Source of the DNA: Actinomycetota bacterium
Lineage (GTDB): Bacteria; Actinomycetota; Acidimicrobiia; Acidimicrobiales; Ilumatobacteraceae
Length of the DNA stretch: 6,943 nt
Reading direction: 5' to 3'
Assembly (NCBI GenBank): GCA_009704065.1
Contig: WLEX01000063.1
Coordinates: 1-6,943 of the forward strand
The translations under genes and the position numbers were made by a program. The notes beneath the pieces are model-generated. The model ran no database searches and was not told the origin of the DNA. It was given only the letters and a program-made list of their open reading frames with translations. Positions 5,471 to 6,943 of the stretch are shown here, one piece after another; within the stretch, counting starts at the first letter, position 1; the number at the start of each line of letters is the position of its first letter.

Positions 5471-6022
5471 ATGCGAGTGCCAAGAACTTTTGTATTCGTC
5501 GATATCTCGGGGTTTACCAACTTCACCACCGAGAACGGCGACGATGCCGCCGGACGGCTGCTTGCCTCATGGCGTGCCGTCACCCGTGACGTTGCCTCTG
5601 AAACAGGTGTCCGCATTGCCAAGTGGCTGGGCGATGGCTGCATGATCGTGGCTGTTGACCAGCGAGATGCCATTACCTTTGCTCTCGAGCTTCAGAAGCG
5701 CTCCAGAGCCGCCTGCGCGCCCCTCTCGATACGGGTTGGCATCGCCACCGGGCTGGCTCTTCTGTTCGAGGGCGACGACTACATCGGAACCGCTGTCAAT
5801 ATGGCGGCTCGTCTCTGCGATGCCGCCGACCACTACGAGGTCATCATTCCTGTTGAGCAGATCGAAACCTTGCCTGAAGGCGTGGTGAAGGGCCAGCACG
5901 AACCCATGACCCTAAAGGGCCTAAACGAGGCAATTCCCGTAGTCACTTTGACGGGTGAAGCAACCAATGCCGCCCGCAATGACACCGGCGAATTGTGGAC
6001 CCGCTCACCATTCGTGATGTAG
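5471..6022 (+). CDS. Stand-alone class III adenylate/guanylate cyclase
   Basis: A single cyclase homology domain of 183 residues that should convert ATP (or GTP) to a 3',5'-cyclic nucleotide. The catalytic set looks complete: metal-binding D11 in FVDISGFT and D55 in KWLGDG; the substrate-selecting pair K51 and D103 (DDYIG), which is the adenylate cyclase type; and N110 and R114 of VNMAARL for the transition state. Two such domains must dimerise to form active sites. There is no sensor, HAMP or membrane segment: beta-1 begins at residue 6, and only a short tail follows the domain end (LKGLNEAIPVVTL). The protein is therefore cytosolic, and regulation must come from expression, partners or oligomerisation. 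The gene lies antisense-oriented between the AAA+ and VWA genes. GC is about 59% by hand count against about 50% in sampled neighbouring lines, suggesting a separate origin. Substrate choice cannot be proved from sequence. Confidence 0.92.
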   Translation: MRVPRTFVFVDISGFTNFTTENGDDAAGRLLASWRAVTRDVASETGVRIAKWLGDGCMIVAVDQRDAITFALELQKRSRAACAPLSIRVGIATGLALLFEGDDYIGTAVNMAARLCDAADHYEVIIPVEQIETLPEGVVKGQHEPMTLKGLNEAIPVVTLTGEATNAARNDTGELWTRSPFVM

Positions 6023-6024
6023 TC

Positions 6025-6045
6025 GTGTCATCGATTCGATGACAC
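6025..6045. terminator. Perfect hairpin between the convergent cyclase and AAA+ genes
   Basis: GTGTCATCG and CGATGACAC are perfect 9-bp arms around ATT, filling most of the 28-bp gap between the two stop codons. Its position and symmetry fit a bidirectional terminator. There is no T-tract on either strand, so it may need Rho or work as an actinobacterial hairpin-only terminator. Confidence 0.6.
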
Positions 6046-6050
6046 ACCAA

Positions 6051-6943
6051 TTAACCGCGTGAGCGATACGTAGATTTTGCTCCCGATGCGTCTTTATTGA
6101 GACGACGAGTGAGATGCAAGCCTTCTAAAATAAATTCGACTGCACTGGCCAACATGGCTGGTGATTCATCACCACCGGTTAACACCAAGACGGGTGCACG
6201 AAGCGAAGGAATTTCTGTGAGCAACGCAATGAGTTCTGTAGAAGAAATATCTTCACCAGCATGGGCCACAACGCCTGATTCAAAGGCCTCAATTACTTCG
6301 CGCATCATTTCGCCAGGGGCAAGTTCTTTGTACACAGTGAGTACTGCGCCAGAAATGAGTTGCTGCAAGATTCCCGATTCGCGGCCCTCTTCGAGTGCTT
6401 CGATTTCTACTTTTCCTCCGGTAGACGAAGCCAATGCATCGAGATCACTGACGCGAGGCGCTACTTCGCGCTCCCCTGCGCGCAATGCGCGACGAACTGC
6501 GTTGGCACTGAGAATTTCGAAGTTTGAAACCGACAAGCGAACACTGACGCCACTGCGTTGGTTGACATGACTACTGGTACGTGCCTGATGAGAGAACGTA
6601 GCAATGATGCGTTCCATAAATGCAGGCATGGTGACCTTCACATCGCCAATTGATGCGGCCCGTGATTCTTGGCGCATGATTGCGATTTCGGTATCGACTT
6701 CCAACGGGTAATGCGTACGAATTTGGCTACCGAAACGGTCTTTCAACGGTGTAATAATGCGACCACGATTGGTGTAATCCTCTGGGTTAGCAGAAGCAAC
6801 CAACATCACATCGAGTGGCAAACGAATTTTATATCCTCGAATCTGCACATCACGTTCTTCGAGAACGTTGAGCAAACCGACTTGAATTCGCTCCGACAAG
6901 TCGGGCAATTCGTTGATGGCAAAAATGCCACGGTTAGTGCGAG
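6051..6943 (-). CDS. AAA+ ATPase, MoxR/magnesium-chelatase ChlI-like, C-terminal 296 residues (5' end outside window)
   Basis: The reading frame is open to the right edge, so the N-terminus with Walker A lies outside. A TTG at 6906-6908 is an internal leucine, not a start. Visible parts, in order: RTNRGIFAINELPDL, the Walker B strand with glutamate in an NE rather than DE context; VGLLNVLEERDVQIRG; LVASANPEDY, sensor 1; ITPLKDRFG with the arginine-finger region; and the C-terminal lid with RSGVSVRLSVSN, a sensor-2 arginine. It ends with a helical tail (AVEFILEGLHLTRRLNKDA). It resembles what I remember of the mycobacterial Rv0958 group, often annotated as magnesium chelatase, which is encoded next to a VWA protein (Rv0959). 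Real magnesium chelation is unlikely without ChlD/ChlH. It probably drives an ATP-dependent remodelling complex with the VWA protein at 3438-5435. Confidence 0.92.
   Translation of the reverse strand, partial: RTNRGIFAINELPDLSERIQVGLLNVLEERDVQIRGYKIRLPLDVMLVASANPEDYTNRGRIITPLKDRFGSQIRTHYPLEVDTEIAIMRQESRAASIGDVKVTMPAFMERIIATFSHQARTSSHVNQRSGVSVRLSVSNFEILSANAVRRALRAGEREVAPRVSDLDALASSTGGKVEIEALEEGRESGILQQLISGAVLTVYKELAPGEMMREVIEAFESGVVAHAGEDISSTELIALLTEIPSLRAPVLVLTGGDESPAMLASAVEFILEGLHLTRRLNKDASGAKSTYRSRG

Noticed and set aside
6097..6570. 157-residue plus-strand ORF rich in Ser/Arg
   Set aside because: Antisense shadow of the AAA+ C-terminal region; low-complexity composition.
6051..6908. AAA+ gene starting at TTG 6908
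   Set aside because: Translation continues upstream in frame through the Walker B strand (RTNRGIFAINE), so the start lies beyond the window.
3438..6943. Anti-phage defence module based on AAA+ and VWA proteins
   Set aside because: Neighbours are housekeeping genes (ppk1, tatA, whiB2) and there is no nuclease, effector, integrase or phage gene. The pair matches a conserved chromosomal locus instead.

Overview
The window looks like chromosomal DNA from an actinobacterium. It has two WhiB-like (Wbl) iron-sulfur regulators, a family confined to Actinomycetota and their phages, together with a TatA, a polyphosphate kinase and an AAA+/VWA pair of the kind I recall from mycobacteria (Rv0958/Rv0959). 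Sampled GC is about 50% outside one gene, which is low for the phylum. A moderate-GC Acidimicrobiia-type lineage would fit, but that is a guess made without any database search.

Layout. Bases 1-1021 (minus) hold the N-terminal half of polyphosphate kinase, ppk1, whose 3' end lies off the left edge. Upstream of it on the same strand is an 88-aa protein I do not recognise (1127-1393). A 262-bp regulatory gap with a perfect 15-bp palindrome separates this from a wbl gene on the plus strand (1656-1946). That gene converges on tatA (minus, 1975-2148) across a bidirectional terminator. tatA diverges from a single-domain glutamate formiminotransferase (plus, 2196-2981), which converges with only 4 bp to spare on a second wbl gene of the WhiB2/WhmD type (minus, 2986-3261). 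The 176-bp region upstream of this whiB2 is dense with signals: a hairpin overlapping the Shine-Dalgarno, tandem TGTAA/TTACA palindromes, and two candidate terminators for the next gene.

The right half is an AAA+ ATPase (minus, from 6051 past the right edge) and a 665-aa VWA-domain protein with a Met/Gln-rich middle (minus, 3438-5435). AAA+/VWA pairs of the MoxR/CoxD-CoxE/RavA-ViaA style work together as metal- or cofactor-linked chaperones. Here the pair is split by a stand-alone class III nucleotide cyclase on the opposite strand (5471-6022), which has all its catalytic residues and a clearly higher GC (about 59% by hand count). The cyclase and VWA genes share a 35-bp divergent promoter region carrying three copies of the pentamer GCAAC/GTTGC.

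I see no CRISPR array, insertion sequence, tRNA, rRNA or phage gene. The points most worth following are the cyclase inside the AAA+/VWA locus, the operator-like repeats upstream of both wbl genes and between VWA and cyclase, and signs that several genes here are leaderless.
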